From Ga0074130 sp035492055 (GTDB lineage Bacteria; Pseudomonadota; Gammaproteobacteria; Burkholderiales; Rhodocyclaceae), in assembly GCA_035492055.1 (NCBI GenBank), contig DATJJR010000102.1, positions 1-8,103 on the forward strand: a stretch of 8,103 nt of DNA, written 5' to 3'. Positions within the stretch are counted from its first letter, which is position 1; each line of letters opens with the position of its first letter. The position numbers were made by a program, and so were the translations under genes. Of the stretch, positions 7,163 to 8,103 are shown piece after piece. Below the pieces are notes generated by a model. It worked only from the letters and a program-made list of their open reading frames with translations. It had not been told where the DNA came from and searched no databases.

Positions 7163-7875
7163 TCGATCTCTACTACTGGACTACGCCCAACGGCCACAAG
7201 GTCACGATGTTTCTGGAAGAAAGCGGTCTCGACTACCGCATTCATCCAGTCAACATCGGCAAGGGCGAGCAGTTTGCGCCGGACTTTCTGAAGATCGCGC
7301 CGAACAACCGCATTCCGGCCATCGTCGACAATGCGCCGGCAGATGGTGGCGCGGCGATTCCGTTGTTCGAGTCCGGCGCCATTCTGCTGTACCTCGCCGA
7401 CAAGATTCGTCGCTTCATTCCGGCCGATCTGCGTGGCCGCAACGAAACGCTGCAATGGCTGTTCTGGCAGATGGGTGGCCTCGGTCCGATGGCAGGACAA
7501 AACCATCATTTCAGTGCCTATGCGCCAGAGAGGCTTGAGTACGCAATCAAGCGCTACGTCGGCGAAACAGGCCGACTCTACGGTGTGTTGAACAAGCAAT
7601 TGGCCGATCGCGAATTCATTGCCGGCAGCGAGTACACCATCGCCGACATGGCAAGCTATCCGTGGATCGTGCCGCACGAACGCCAGCAGCAGAACCTCGA
7701 CGATTTCCCCAACCTGAAGCGTTGGTTCGAAACGATCAAGGCACGCCCGGCAACGCAACGCGCCTATGCACTTGCTGCCAATTACGGTCGCACGCAGACA
7801 GAGACACCGGAAGACCGGAAACGCTTGTTCGAACAGAACAAGGAAACGGTAAAACCCGCCAGCCCTGCGGGCTGA
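7159..7875 (+). CDS. yfcG: YfcG-like (Nu-class) glutathione S-transferase / disulfide-bond oxidoreductase
   Basis: This is a 238-residue cytoplasmic protein very close in text to E. coli YfcG as I remember it. It has a thioredoxin-fold N-terminal domain (1-82) with TTPNGHK (8-14), where Thr9 and Asn11 are the glutathione-contacting positions of the Nu class in place of the catalytic Tyr/Ser/Cys of other GSTs. It also has cis-Pro53 in NNRIPAIVD and the gamma-Glu-binding FES (70-72). The helical C-terminal domain holds QWLFWQMGGLGPMAGQNHHF (99-118) and EYTIADMASYPWI. YfcG and YghU are known to reduce disulfides with bound glutathione and have weak classical transferase activity. ATG 7159 is chosen because it overlaps the rhodanese stop by 4 nt and gives the family N-terminus MIDLYYW; the ATG at 7123 would add 12 out-of-family residues. 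The C-terminus runs about 20 residues past YfcG, ending in a polar PASPAG tail. Confidence 0.93.
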   Translation: MIDLYYWTTPNGHKVTMFLEESGLDYRIHPVNIGKGEQFAPDFLKIAPNNRIPAIVDNAPADGGAAIPLFESGAILLYLADKIRRFIPADLRGRNETLQWLFWQMGGLGPMAGQNHHFSAYAPERLEYAIKRYVGETGRLYGVLNKQLADREFIAGSEYTIADMASYPWIVPHERQQQNLDDFPNLKRWFETIKARPATQRAYALAANYGRTQTETPEDRKRLFEQNKETVKPASPAG

Positions 7876-7902
7876 CCTCGCTTGTCCTTTGTACAAGCAT
7901 CG

Positions 7903-7936
7903 CAAAGCGCCGGCGTGTCGGGCGCTTTGTTTTTCC
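7903..7936 (+). terminator. Rho-independent terminator of the + strand operon
   Basis: A 9-bp perfect stem, CAAAGCGCC (7903-7911) with GGCGCTTTG (7921-7929), encloses a 9-nt loop and is followed directly by TTTTT (7930-7934). It lies 27 nt after the GST stop and probably ends the whole array. Confidence 0.85.
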
Positions 7937-7957
7937 TCTTCGTATTGTTGCCCGTGA

Positions 7958-7990
7958 AATAAAAACGGCCAGTCCATAAGGACTGGCCGT
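7958..7990 (-). terminator. Rho-independent terminator for a convergent minus-strand gene
   Basis: An 11-bp perfect stem, ACGGCCAGTCC (7965-7975) with GGACTGGCCGT (7980-7990), has a 4-nt loop (ATAA). On the + strand it is followed by TCGCCG, with no T-tract. On the minus strand it runs into TTTTTATTT (complement of 7957-7965). The polarity therefore points to transcription arriving from the right edge, although the strong stem could also back up the + strand terminator. Confidence 0.75.
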
Positions 7991-8030
7991 CGCCGTAAAA
8001 CCCGCCGAAGTAAATAGGAGAGGGGGCCGC

Positions 8031-8063
8031 GCCTGACCTCCACCAAGGGAAGGAAGGTCAGGC
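8031..8063. repeat. Inverted repeat (hairpin) in the intergenic tail
   Basis: GCCTGACCT (8031-8039) is the perfect inverse complement of AGGTCAGGC (8055-8063), with a 15-nt spacer. There is no T-tract on either side, so it is not a canonical terminator. If the minus-strand gene ends at 8092, this lies in its 3' untranslated region and may protect the transcript end; that role is inferred. Confidence 0.5.
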
Positions 8064-8091
8064 ACCTTGCAGCGGGTGCGGGCTCAGGACA

Positions 8092-8103
8092 TCAGAACTT
8101 GTA
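8092..8103 (-). CDS. Possible C-terminus of a convergent gene (ends Tyr-Lys-Phe-stop)
   Basis: Reading the minus strand inward from the right edge gives TAC AAG TTC TGA, that is Y-K-F-stop. A C-terminal Phe, often as Y-x-F, is the recognition signal of the Bam machinery in Gram-negative outer-membrane beta-barrel proteins, so a porin-like product is possible. The minus-strand terminator about 100 nt further on independently calls for a gene here. Only three residues are visible, and the other two minus frames also close within the last 46 bases (stops at 8058-8060 and 8086-8088), so the frame choice rests on the aromatic end alone. Confidence 0.35.
   Translation of the reverse strand, partial: YKF

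Noticed and set aside
7111..8046. 311-codon minus-strand frame across the GST and the intergenic tail
   Set aside because: It runs antisense to the well-supported GST, crosses both terminator hairpins and shows no family resemblance. It is a codon-bias shadow.
1..8103. Mobile elements, CRISPR arrays, tRNA or rRNA genes
   Set aside because: I looked for transposase motifs, regularly spaced repeats and cloverleaf or rRNA sequence and saw none. The coding style appears even throughout, with no sign of recent insertion.

Overview
The window looks like chromosomal DNA from a Gram-negative bacterium. It carries an RND inner-membrane pump, an outer-membrane lipoprotein channel and a glutathione-family enzyme. 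The moderately high GC content, estimated by eye only, and the protein styles suggest a betaproteobacterium (Burkholderiales, possibly Oxalobacteraceae). That placement is inferred, not demonstrated.

Layout. Everything from base 1 to 7875 reads on the + strand as one compact gene array. In order it holds: the 3' part of an RND (HAE1, MexF/AcrB-type) drug-efflux permease; its NodT/OprM-type outer-membrane factor, 4 nt downstream; a carbonyl-reductase-like short-chain dehydrogenase; a Bcr/CflA-type MFS drug transporter; a DUF1993 protein; a single-domain rhodanese; and a YfcG-like (Nu-class) glutathione S-transferase whose ATG overlaps the rhodanese stop. Gaps are 4, 54, 43, 16, 16 and -4 nt. 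I see no convincing terminator inside the array, so a single polycistronic unit is plausible. The RND partner gene (periplasmic adaptor) and any regulator would lie upstream of the window.

The 228 bases after the array hold a run of hairpins. One is a good intrinsic terminator for the + strand operon. A second, with its T-tract only on the opposite strand, looks like the terminator of a convergent gene. At the right edge the minus strand shows a reading frame ending Tyr-Lys-Phe-stop. This would fit the C-terminus of an outer-membrane beta-barrel protein entering from the right, but only three residues are visible.

How the genes may work together. The array pairs two export systems with different energetics and reach: a tripartite RND pump spanning both membranes and a single-component MFS pump. 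With them are enzymes that reduce carbonyls (SDR), handle glutathione disulfides or conjugates (YfcG-like GST) and move sulfane sulfur (rhodanese). The most economical reading is a detoxification and efflux operon for reactive, electrophilic or redox-active xenobiotics. This resembles in logic the MexEF-OprN pump, which is known to be linked to redox and electrophile stress. Each gene belongs to a known family, so any novelty lies in the combination rather than in a new protein family.
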